From Tethya wilhelma (Eukaryota > Porifera > Demospongiae > Tethyida > Tethyidae): DNA of 64,000 nt. The translations under genes were made by a program, and so were the position numbers. The DNA is taken from contig CAXIPT010000009.1 in NCBI GenBank assembly GCA_964030475.1, positions 124,649-188,648 of the forward strand. The letters run 5' to 3'. Shown here one piece after another: positions 47,056 to 56,955 of this stretch. The notes under the pieces were generated by a model. It saw only the letters and a list, made by a program, of their open reading frames with translations. It was not told the origin of the DNA and made no database searches. Position 1 is the first letter of the stretch. Each line of letters opens with the position of its first letter.

Positions 47056-48951
47056 TTAAAAAAACTTCGATCTCTTTCGAAGAGAGCCTTTATCAGCCTT
47101 AGACAGGCCTTCAGGGTATACACAAGACTTGATGTAGCCGTATACAATATCAATAGTACTTGCCTGAGACACAGTTTTGTCTCGTAAATGAAGCAAGACT
47201 ACTAGATCATATTCCTGAAGAAGCTTACCAGTGTTACCACTTGCCCAATCTTGAGTGAACTTACGACTAAGAGTGGTTTTCCCAACCCCTGGTGCTCCAT
47301 CAATTAGAATGCGAAGTGAAAGCTTTCCACCTGCTAAGCAATACAGGGGGTTGAATATCTGATCAGCTCGCATTTCGGTTTTTTCATTACTTCTACCAGC
47401 TAGTATTTTATCAACATTCCCACGCACATAATCCCTTTGTATCTTAAGAACTGCATCATATTTCTCAGCATACACATCACGCTGACGTGGTATCAGCGCT
47501 AGTCGTATGAACTGTCCTCCCAGAGAGGGGGGCCAGCCTGAGTCAGGGAGCACTGGTTGAGCTAGGTACTTCTCTCGTAAGTACTCACTGTACCTTACAA
47601 TACACTCAGGAAGATCAGGCCTTGCAATTGGTTCAGGTGGTGTTGGTTTATGGCCTACATGTAATGCAAAAATATGGGTAATTATAGTATACTGTTACTA
47701 TATAGCCGGAAATATTGACAGTCAAAAAATTTGACAGTTTGCTCTGCAGAACGTAAAATAAAAATATTGACGAATTGAAATTCGATGATTTGCGTGTGCA
47801 CATAATACATTCATATATGGCGGCCAAAATATTGGCGTATTAAATTTGACGATTTGGACTTTGACTGTCAAACCGTCAAATTAAAATCCCCATCAATATT
47901 TCCGGCTATACGGTATTTACTAAGTTATATAATAATTCTGCACACATTATACACATGGTTAGTTATATGTATTACAATGCAACAATAATTAATTTATGGA
48001 GACAAACTTCATGGCCCATACTATTATAGTGAATTTCTTTAATTTTCCTTTCTTTGTCATGTTCATCAAGTTCATGAAGTGCCTTAAAAAACTCTTGAAG
48101 GTTTACTACAGCAGCTGGACCATTTTGCTTCCACCATTTTAATGTTTTCAAGAAGCACCATTGATCTGAATCAACTTCAGAACTCAAGTATTTCTGATAT
48201 TCTTGTTTAATAGTGTCCAATACATTTTTTGGCACACCTAGCTCATTGCCAATATCATTCCACTTGTGAGCCACTAAAAATTTGATTTCTTTTTTAAGAT
48301 GTTGTCTCGGAGCTGCATAATATATATAGATTCCATAGTGTGATAAAGGAATGAATGACACTATACATGGCAATATAAAAAAATTATTAATTACTGATGC
48401 ACACACTGCTATGCAAAGTGATAAAGGTCTTGAAAGCAGCTAGGTGTATGTTATCATGAATCAATGTACATAAAATCAGTCAGGTTTAAGACTAAAGGTT
48501 CCTCTTACCATAAGCTGGACAGAGTATGTTCTTTCCAGAATCAAAAACTTCAAGACCCTGAGTGTGAAGTGCTTTAGCCAGTGCAGCAAATGTTGTCTTA
48601 CTGCTATTGTTCAGCCACCAATCAAACATATCGGTCAAACATTGCTGAGCAAAATTGGGTTTGTTGTGATTGTTCAATTGAATTGAATCCAGCTTGTACG
48701 TTGGAGCACCAAGTTGAAGACCCAGTTCTCTCCACTTTGCTGCCACAGGTAGCTTCACCAGCTCAGACAAGAAACTCCTTGGAACTATAACACAAAGAAT
48801 AATTCCACGTTACACTCTATTTTTATTTAACTGACTTACTGGTATCAGGCTTGGGTCCAGGATTTGTCTCCACATCCCCAGACAACAACAGCAGCAGAGC
48901 AAGAGACATTGCTAGTCTATACACCTCACAGGAGAAAGATAAACTCTCCAT
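47056..48951 (-). CDS. 2A-headed NLR gene, copy 1: DEATH-DEATH-NACHT, truncated (412 aa)
   Basis: Exons 48951-48840, 48784-48509, 48273-48022 and 47654-47056 join in phase to 412 residues plus stop. Exon 1 encodes a leader ending LLLLLSGDVETNPGP with the 2A motif DVETNPGP at 26-33. Exons 2 and 3 each encode a DEATH-fold (AKWRELGLQLGAPTYKLDSI…MFDWWL; HKWNDIGNELGVPKNVLDTI…LKWWKQNG). Exon 4 encodes the start of a NACHT ATPase with Walker A GAPGVGKTTLSRK (about 333-345) and DLVVLLHLRDK. The frame ends at TAA 47058-47056, soon after GLSKADKGSL, before the Walker B/sensor region expected in NACHT proteins. No repeat domain follows; a palindrome cluster lies downstream. So it is a truncated allele or a short form. 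It could act in cytosolic immune sensing if expressed. 2A leaders can release or retain an N-terminal signal peptide. Confidence 0.82.
47697..47916. mobile_element. MITE with TATAGCCGGAAATATTGA ends in NLR copy 1 intron 3
   Basis: TATAGCCGGAAATATTGA (left) mirrors TCAATATTTCCGGCTATA (right); internal AAATTTGACAGTTTG and TTGACGATTT words are also mirrored. About 220 bp, no ORF. Related in design to 43566-43790 and 49936-50158. Confidence 0.82.
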
Positions 48952-49142
48952 GACTTTACTCAGCCTCAAAGTAGTATACATTTTATTTTGCTACTGTAAC
49001 AGACACACCCACAGTTTGGTGATCTTCGGGGAGGGCCTCTGGGCCTCATGAATATCGAATTTCGCGCTGTTTGAGAGCACGTGGTGTGGCAAAATGAAAT
49101 TCCAGTGGGTGGAGGTAACTACATAGCGCAAAGCTAAGGATA
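48952..49142. promoter_or_regulatory. Shared divergent promoter of NLR copy 1 and the NhaC-like gene
   Basis: Only 191 bp lie between the two start codons on opposite strands. It contains TGAAATTCCAGTGGGTGGAG (49094-49113), a string that recurs near 35877 and 46464. Shared control is inferred. Confidence 0.55.
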
Positions 49143-49604
49143 ATGGCATCCTCTGCCTCCAGACATTTGACTAGCTATCTGGGAGTTGTTTTGCTCTTTG
49201 CAGTTGTCCTCTTACAACTCCAGCTATCAGTGGCCGGTGGGGCATGGGAATTCGAAGACGGATCTGGTGGATCATCAGGAGATGAAGATGAGTGTCTCAT
49301 ACAGCTGTCTGTACCAAGGGTCGTGCTTCAAGGGTACGTCCTGTATGGCATTCTTGTTCTACAAGACAACTCTGTTTGGTATTGACCTATGGTATTTTCA
49401 TAATATGATAAGTTTCTGTTAGCAGTATTGAAGTATGTATATGCATAGATTATGACATGTTTATCTGCAGTGTACTGGTGACCCTATCATGAATTTTGTT
49501 TTCTGTAGAGTTCCATTCGATGTAGAAGTGACTCTACCTCCCTTCCTTCCCAAGAATGAGACCATTCCTCACATTGTCTGTTACAACTACACCATGGAAG
49601 GTAG

Positions 49605-49638
<34 letters not shown>

Positions 49639-52220
49639 CCGTCCCATGCTCTTCTCTGTAGGAGCTAACTTGGAAGATAATGACAAGAACACAACATGTC
49701 AGAAAGTTCGATATGAAAATGGCACCACTAATCTCATCTTTACCGTCTCTGCGACAACCAGATCTCTTGTGAGTTACACCCATGTCACTTTAATCTGGAT
49801 TGAATTTTTTTGCATTACTGTTTCTTCTTAACTTTGTGACGTGCAGGGGCACCGTAAGTTTGAGATCAACTTCACTAACCCAGTTACGGAAGGAGACCTG
49901 TATTGTTCTACAATGAGTTTGGTCAGTTAATTGATTACCGTAAATCTTCTAAAAATTCGGCGCAAAAAAATTAAATACGTTCGAGCTTTGCCGAATTTTT
50001 AGAGATTATTCATCGCATGTGCCACGTGCGCATGCTCAATTGCATATGTTAGTATATACACATGACGACCTTTGCCGAAAAATTAGAGGTATATTCAATA
50101 AATCTGGTAAAGGGTGCCGAATAATAAGAGGTGACGAATTTTTAGAAGATCTACGGTAGTAATTTACTTCTTTACCTACCAATTATAATTTAGTGTGTGT
50201 CGTTGCTATTGGCTACAGACATTGCACAGTCATGGTAGCATGTTGCTCTGAGCTTCCAAGTTAGTAATCCTGCATCAGTATCTATCCTCCATTAACATCA
50301 CAATAGCATCTATCTCTTGAATGCTAATGGAGGAAGAAAAATAAACTTGATGCATACATGCAGCTGGTGCTGTAATGGTATATCTTTGATTTGTGCAACA
50401 GTGATGGACCAACTTCCTTCATCCATCAGCTCAAATGATGCAATCACTGATAGTAGGTGTATTGTGCACATGTGTGTGTGGGCCTGCATGTGCATGCCAG
50501 CTGTACATGTGATATGGTGGAGTATACTATTAGCGTTAATGGATTACACAATGTTATATCATGTGTCAGGCATGTGAAGGCTTATGCAAGCTATTGTGTG
50601 CAGTGAGCATTATTCATTGAGAAGCTTTGTGTTAAATTCACTTATCACCATGAATACTGGTATACATAGCAGCCGAAAAATTATCTAGTGTCCATTTTCC
50701 TTTACAACCTTTCTTCTTCTTCTTTCTCAGGACAACGTAGCTCGATTTCCATAGTTATGTTACCTTCACTCATGTTCATGCAATCATGAATGTATGCACA
50801 ACACACACACACACCTGATACAGACTGTGTATGGTATTCCTGGTATACTGACTGTGTTCCCACCCTTCATTGCTGCAGTGCTGGCTATAATGTTCAGGTC
50901 AGTTGTGAATTTACTACACAGTCAAAAATTTGACGGCTTGCTCAGCAGAACATAAAGTAAAAATACTGATGAATTTAAACAAGATATTTGTACTTTATGT
51001 GTATGTGATGCAGCTTCGTGGAGTTGTATGCCTTCATTAAGTGAATTAGTCGTGTAGCTGTGTTTTAATACAGCGGTGTTCAAAGTAACTGTCGTGTTCT
51101 GTGGCATCCTTGATTGGTCCTCTTATTTACTTATAAATCCCTATACACACAGGCAGGTGATTCTTGCTCTTTTGATGGGCATCTGGATGTGTGCCTTCTT
51201 GGGTATGTGTATTTCTTCTTGGACCATTTTTTTTTTGCATGATTACAGCCATTTTGCAGTCAGCTGTTGGACTGTTCATTATTGGTACATGAACACACAC
51301 ATAATATTATATATATCTACATGTACAGCTGAAAGATATAACCCACTCACTGGAATCCTAAGGACATTAGGTAAAAAATTTAATAATAAATTTTATCAGG
51401 AATGCTCATAAGCTCTTGATTTTATGCACTGCAGAGACTAATTCTTAACACTATGCTTGGTATTGCCTTGTATATAAACCAGGCCTTAATTCCCCGCTAT
51501 ATATGCTTGTTGCTAAGGCGAGCTTATCAGCAATATACAGTGTGCAGGGAGAGCCTGTTTGTGAGGCTATGCTTGGTGTATGTGGTTGGGTAGTAGTTTC
51601 CTGTAGCCCTTAGCTGTGTATGAAGATAGCCCATCTTGGAATAGCTAGTGATTTATTGGGTGGTTTCTTGCCACATGTGTGCATTTGTTTTGACATGTGT
51701 GTGTGTGTTTGTGGAGTAGTCACATGTGCTGGGGTAGAGTGCCCCACGGCACATGACACAGCCTAATAAGGTCACTGTTTGGGTAAGCTAATTTGCATAG
51801 CCATCTCTTTGACTCATCCAACGCCCACATGAATTTGTAATCATTTTAATTACTTGTAAGCAATAAATGTTACAGGTCACAAAATCCTCATTTTAGTATT
51901 CTTGTCTCTCTTCCATTTTTCACTCATTCAGATACTTACTTTGTGGGCTCTATTGGTGACTTTGACCATGCCTCAGTAAGACTGCTACCTTAAGCAACCA
52001 CTCTCTGAACTTGGCTTTGTTTATTTGAATGCCACTTTTTGCCTTTGTTTTGTCTTCATAAAAAGATCATGGTGTTCACAATATTCCTTGGAGGAATGAT
52101 AGGAGTGGTGCAGAAGGCAGGTGGAGGGTTGGGCCTCGCTAAGCTTATCTGTCGTTTTACAAACTCGAGAAGAAAGTAAGTTATTGGGTTTTCTGTTTTG
52201 TGAGTGTAGATATCTCTCTC

Positions 52221-52285
<65 letters not shown>

Positions 52286-52565
52286 CACAGAGCAACTGTG
52301 ACATGTTTGGTACTATGTATGTGCATCTTCTTTGACGACTACAGCTTGGTACTCATCACTGGGACAAGCTTGAGAACGGTACAATATAACTTTGAAAGCT
52401 TTTTGAAGCTATATATTGCTACGTTACTCACTAATTGTTGTACAGTGAAAGTCTATAGTCTCTGGAGTAGTAATTGATCATTTTATCAACAATGTGTGCG
52501 AACAATTCATGCATTGTCATAAGTTCACTATTAGTTCACTGTACCCACACATATACACACATGCG

Positions 52566-52651
<86 letters not shown>

Positions 52652-52872
52652 NNNNNNNNNNNNNNNNNNNNNNNNNNNNNNNNNNNNNNNNNNNNNNNNN
52701 NNNNNNNNNNNNNNNNNNNNNNNNNNNNNNNNNNNNNNNNNNNNNNNNNNNNNNNNNNNNNNNNNNNNNNNNNNNNNNNNNNNNNNNNNNNNNNNNNNNN
52801 NNNNNNNNNNNNNNNNNNNNNNNNNNNNNNNNNNNNNNNNNNNNNNNNNNNNNNNNNNNNNNNNNNNNNNNN

Positions 52873-52923
<51 letters not shown>

Positions 52924-53201
52924 ACACAGAGCAACTGTGACATGTTTGGTACTATGTATGTGCATCTTCTTTGACGACTACAGCTTGGTACTCATCACTG
53001 GGACAAGCCTGAGAACGGTACAATATAACTTTGAAAGCTTTTTGAAGCTATTGCTACGTTACTCACTAATTGTTGTACAGTGAAAGTCTATAGTCTCTGG
53101 AGTAGTAATTGATCATTTTATCAACAATGTGTGCGAACAATTCATGCATTGTCATAAGTTCACTATTAGTTCACTCTCATGCACGCATGTGCACACATAC
53201 A

Positions 53202-53246
<45 letters not shown>

Positions 53247-54378
53247 CACACAGGTGATGAGCACTGTAGGTGTAAGCCGAGAGAAGTATGCCTACATCTT
53301 GCAGAGCTTGGCCCCCACCTTTGCTAGCACAATTCCAATATCAAGGTACAGTATGGCATGTTGTGACTACAGTGTGAAGTGTATTGTCTCAGTATGCTCA
53401 TTATTACCATACTTATGGGTACTAATAACAGATGAATATGCATTGTATCTTGTAACTGATGTTTTAAGTGTTACATAGCTGTGACTATAGATGTGTGAAT
53501 TTGAAAGCCATGTTCTCCCCAGACTGTCCTCTTCCTTCTTTTCACGAGAGCCTTTATGGGAACAAAAATATATGGAATGGCTTCTCTTGATTCACTTCGT
53601 GTGCAGTTTAGCTTTATGTTTTTGTTTGTTTGTTTTTTTGTTTTTTTTCCTGACCAAAAATGCCTAGGGAATAAAGATCTGGGGAACTAGCTAGGCTATA
53701 TATAATACGGTAATTCTATTACTCAGCTGTTGTGAGTACTGGTAGCTTAGTAGTAAGGACCAAAACACTTACCCCAAAGCGACTTGGGTTCAAATACATC
53801 TCTGGTCATTTTCTGCTTATTGAAAGGGAAAAAATGTGCTATAATTAGCATACTTCTAAGGTAGCCTTGTTCCCAGGCCTTCCCCATTAAATATACACGA
53901 AGAGGAAGAAAAAAACTTCAACTTTGCCACTTGCAAAATATGCACGCTGGGGAAGGTCTGGGAACAAGGTTAGTACTAAGGATTTGGGGTTCAAGCTTTA
54001 TCTCAGTTTGTTTTTCTGTTTATGCCCTCTAAGTGTACGTTCATCAGAATATCCATGATTACATACATGCAGCTGGATTGGAGTGCAAGTGGGCTACATG
54101 GCAGATGCCCTCCGAGGCTGCAGCTGTGCTGGGGACACTAAAATCGACCCCTTCATCTTCCTAGTCCAGACAATACGTAAGGAAATAACACACAATACAT
54201 GTAGGTGTGGTTTTATGCAATTAATGTGGATGTGGTTTTATGCAGTTTCAAATTAGCTATGAAATAGTCAGTATGTAGCAATGAGCCTGACATCCATCAA
54301 TCAAATTAGCTAGTTCGACCTACTGTAGCAACAGCAAATTGGATTATCTAGATGTTATTTATTTAAGGTTGGCAATCA

Positions 54379-54412
<34 letters not shown>

Positions 54413-55027
54413 GTTCAATGCAGCTGTTCCATTTATGATCACCCTTTCAGTAACCATACTGGGCATGGTCCTGGGAGGTAGAGAGGCTATACTGGAGTTA
54501 CCTGAAAGTGCCAAGTAAGGAAAGATTATTATTATTGTATGTTATATGTATCAAAGCAACTTACAATATTACATTCAACACACACACACACAGTGTCAGT
54601 ATGTCTGTGATAAACATCTTCACCTATGCCAATTCAATCGCCTCTCTCATTTGGGCCACATCTCTTGCCACCGCTGTTCTGCTTGTCATGTTGCTGATTC
54701 AACGGATTCTCTCGATAAAAGAATTCATGTCGGTAAGCAGAGGCATCATATTAATTTTTATTTCTCTTATGAAGAAACTAACTAGCATCTAACCTAATGC
54801 CTTTCTATTTCTCTGTCTTTGCCTCTCAGGCCTGGTTGGAAGGGGTTAAAGATGTCATTGAACCCATGTTGATCTATATATTGGCATGGGCCCTTGGGAC
54901 TGCGCTGCAAGACATTGAAGCTAGCAAATACATAGCTGAAGCTCTTCAGGGAAATGGATTCCAAGTTAAATACCTTCCTCCTCTTGTGACAGTGATTGGC
55001 TTCTTTATGTCCTTCGCCACTGGATCG

Positions 55028-55080
<53 letters not shown>

Positions 55081-56425
55081 TGCACTATATATACGTCTGC
55101 ACATGTATCCACCCCACAGGCATTTGGTACAATGGGTATTCTCTTCCCACTTGTCATACCGACAGTCTGCACGCTGACCGACTCTGAAAATTGTCTCGAC
55201 TACATCCGGCAAGCTTCAGCTGCCATTATAGCTTCTTCAATCTTTGGCAATGGTGGGTTCCTTTTAGAATATCTAACTTCTATAACTATTAGTCATTCCT
55301 GTGTGACTTAAACTTCTTTCTCTCTCTCTTGGTGTGTTTTCGTTTTAGTTATCTCTCCTCTGGCTGATATCACTATTCTGACTGTATTTGCTTCTCAATG
55401 TGCATTGGCACCTCACATAAAGACCTCCATTGTAAGTTGGTTGATTATAAGACTCTGCCTGTCACTTGTCACCTGTCATTATTGTCACTATAACTATACA
55501 ATACCTCAAGCTCACACACATTAAATTTTATGCATGTTGTGGTATACTTCAAACTCTCTAGTTAGTCTTAATTTCAATCTCTATAGAAGACTTCATAACT
55601 TAAATTTATTTGACAGCTGTGTATTTTCATATTATACAAGGAATTGGTATGAATGAAGGCCTGAATAACTATTATAACTGCCCATTCTCCGTCCATTTAG
55701 ATCTATGCCTTCCTAGTGGCCATTGTATCCATTCTATTTGGAGCCCTCCCAGTCGGTGCTCACTGGTATCCGTGGTACGCGGCCTGGATCATCATGGTAG
55801 CAGCTGTCGTCCTCCCCTTCATTCTCTTCTCCTCCAGTGTTACTTCACCAACTTCACAACCACTTCTGAAAAGATTGTACGTTTGTCGATCACTGTAGCA
55901 AATATGCATACCTTCACTGTCACAGCCTCACACACACACAGCTTCACAGTCACAGCTTCACACAAACACACCTTCACACTGTCACAGCCTCACACACACA
56001 GCTTCACAGAGTCACAGCTTCACACATGCACACCTTCACACTGTCACAGCCTCACACATACACACCTTCACACTGTCACTGCCTCACACACTCACATCCT
56101 CCCAACTCACACCCTCCACTTTAGGTGTCCGTGTGTGTACAGCATACCTGCTCAAATCTGGTGGCGATTTGAACTGAAAATGAAAACAACTTGGGACAAA
56201 ATCCGCAACAGAAGATCAGGCGAAAAATTCCAAGTAAGTCCAGAAAAAGACAACCCCTCACACATGCCGCTGCATCATACTCGGTGTGACCAATACCATG
56301 TACAGCCCGACGTTGCCAATGACGACCTGGACACAGAGATGGACACGGGGGAGAAGACGCCGCTACTGAATCCATCAAACAAAACTCCTCCAATTAAACA
56401 CACAGGAATCCACACACATCAATAG
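49143..56425 (+). CDS. NhaC-type Na+/H+ antiporter-like protein with secreted-leader N-domain (about 733 aa)
   Basis: Nineteen exons: 49143-49333, 49509-49600, 49662-49768, 49847-49921, 50824-50897, 51153-51202, 51329-51370, 51932-51975, 52066-52175, 52291-52378, 53254-53345, 54073-54176, 54413-54514, 54594-54732, 54830-55027, 55120-55252, 55349-55431, 55701-55876, 56125-56425. A signal peptide (about 1-31) and an N-glycosylation-rich, Cys-containing ectodomain (to about 155) precede about eleven membrane spans. NhaC-family marks are LTGILRTLDTYF, GDFDHASIMVFTIFLGGMIGV, FFDDYSLVLITG, ISSWIGVQVGYM, LAWALGTALQDI, FATGSAFGTMGILFPLVIP and ISPLADITIL. The tail is basic then acidic. NhaC proteins exchange Na+ for protons in bacteria. 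All junctions are in phase except exon 12 to 13, where one base is missing beside a (TC)n tract. Exon 10 appears twice (also 52930-53017) around an N gap. Confidence 0.82.
49604..49638. repeat. (AC)n microsatellite after the donor of NhaC-like intron 2
   Basis: GTAGCC donor at 49601 is followed directly by about 17 AC units. Confidence 0.95.
49936..50158. mobile_element. MITE in NhaC-like intron 4
   Basis: TACCGTAAATCTTCTAAAAATTCG at the left mirrors CGAATTTTTAGAAGATCTACGGTA at the right with a single difference. About 223 bp, no ORF. Confidence 0.85.
50918..50985. mobile_element. Half copy of the 47697-47916 MITE
   Basis: ACAGTCAAAAATTTGACGGCTTGCTCAGCAGAACATAAAGTAAAAATACTGATGAATT resembles 47717-47778 closely; the other half is not found. 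Confidence 0.7.
52221..52280. repeat. (TC)n microsatellite before the NhaC-like exon 10 acceptor
   Basis: About 28 TC units end at CACCACACAG, the acceptor for exon 52291. Confidence 0.97.
52567..52651. repeat. (CA)n microsatellite ending at the assembly gap
   Basis: About 42 CA units run into the N stretch. Confidence 0.97.
52652..52872. other. Assembly gap (221 N)
   Basis: Undetermined bases flanked by (CA)n on the left and (TC)n on the right. The sequence 52281-52548 is repeated after the gap at 52920-53178 with a 4-bp indel and a few substitutions, so the gap probably joins two haplotypes of the same segment. Confidence 0.9.
52873..53252. repeat. Duplicate of the exon 10 segment with flanking (TC)n and (CA)n
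   Basis: A second copy of exon 10 lies at 52930-53017, identical in protein (AGC CTG versus AGC TTG, both Ser-Leu), followed by the same intron start and another (CA)n at 53196-53252 that ends in CACAG, the acceptor of exon 11. Confidence 0.88.
53725..53835 (+). repeat. tRNA-derived SINE in NhaC-like intron 11
   Basis: GGTAGCTTAGTAGTAAGG (A-box-like) and GGGTTCAAATAC (B-box-like) are tRNA-spaced, followed by CTCTGGTCATTTTCTGC. Degraded. Confidence 0.6.
53861..53973. repeat. Foldback element in NhaC-like intron 11
   Basis: CCTTGTTCCCAGGCCTTCCCC mirrors GGGGAAGGTCTGGGAACAAGG with one mismatch across about 70 bp. The outer word CCTGGGAACAAGGCTAG recurs at 61778-61794. Confidence 0.85.
54381..54410. 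repeat. (TC)n microsatellite forming the NhaC-like exon 13 acceptor
   Basis: Fifteen TC units followed by AG at 54411-54412; the reading-frame mismatch of one base lies at this junction. Confidence 0.95.
55029..55079. repeat. (GT)n microsatellite at the donor of NhaC-like intron 15
   Basis: The GTGAGTGTGT donor at 55028 merges into about 24 GT units. Confidence 0.97.
55905..56098. repeat. Minisatellite in the last NhaC-like intron
   Basis: Units of about 30-34 bp built from CTTCACACTGTCACAGCCTCACACA recur five to six times with small changes. No spacer diversity, so not a CRISPR array. Confidence 0.85.
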
Positions 56426-56955
56426 CTGTAGCCTTGTAGTGTTGAGCTGATGATCAATAATTGCATGAACTATTGCATGATTGTATATATGTGAATTTCA
56501 CTGCTGGTTCACAAGATCACACTTATAAGCACATGCTAAATTACTGATTGTACTGTATACTGGTTTGTTTTTGTGTTGAAAATATCAAAGTATTAATATT
56601 TTAAAAACTTTTTTGTCCAAGATTTTTTTTTTATTGTTTAGCATGTGATCATGCAATAAATTATATATTGCTCATTGCAACTATTTTTGCATGCAAAATA
56701 TCGATTATTGGCAGAGATGCACTAGCTATAAAGACTGCAAAGTATTCATATACAGTGACATGTATACATAATACTGTTACAAATCTGATAATGTTGCTGG
56801 GTGTAATATATATATACAGCTATATAGGACTGTGTAAATTAAGGCATTCTAACAAGATATAAACGCTACAATAACAATGGAAAAAACTTGTCTTGAAAAG
56901 AAAAAAAAAAGAAAACAAGAAGAAGCTCAAGACCAATGCACACTAGCAGGTGAAG
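56426..56955. other. Intergenic, convergent gene ends
   Basis: AT-rich 3' flanks of the NhaC-like gene (+) and the ACK-like kinase gene (-). T and A runs only. Confidence 0.6.

Noticed and set aside
50402..50456. Extra exon in the NhaC-like gene (VMDQLPSSISSNDAITD)
   Set aside because: The acceptor leaves the frame starting with TGA, and the flanking exons 49847-49921 and 50824-50897 already join in phase 0.
52494..52974. Long open frames across the N gap
   Set aside because: They exist only because Ns and dinucleotide repeats carry no stop codons.
55905..56098. Regular repeats that could suggest a CRISPR-like array
   Set aside because: The units are contiguous imperfect minisatellite copies without unique spacers, in an intron of a eukaryotic gene.
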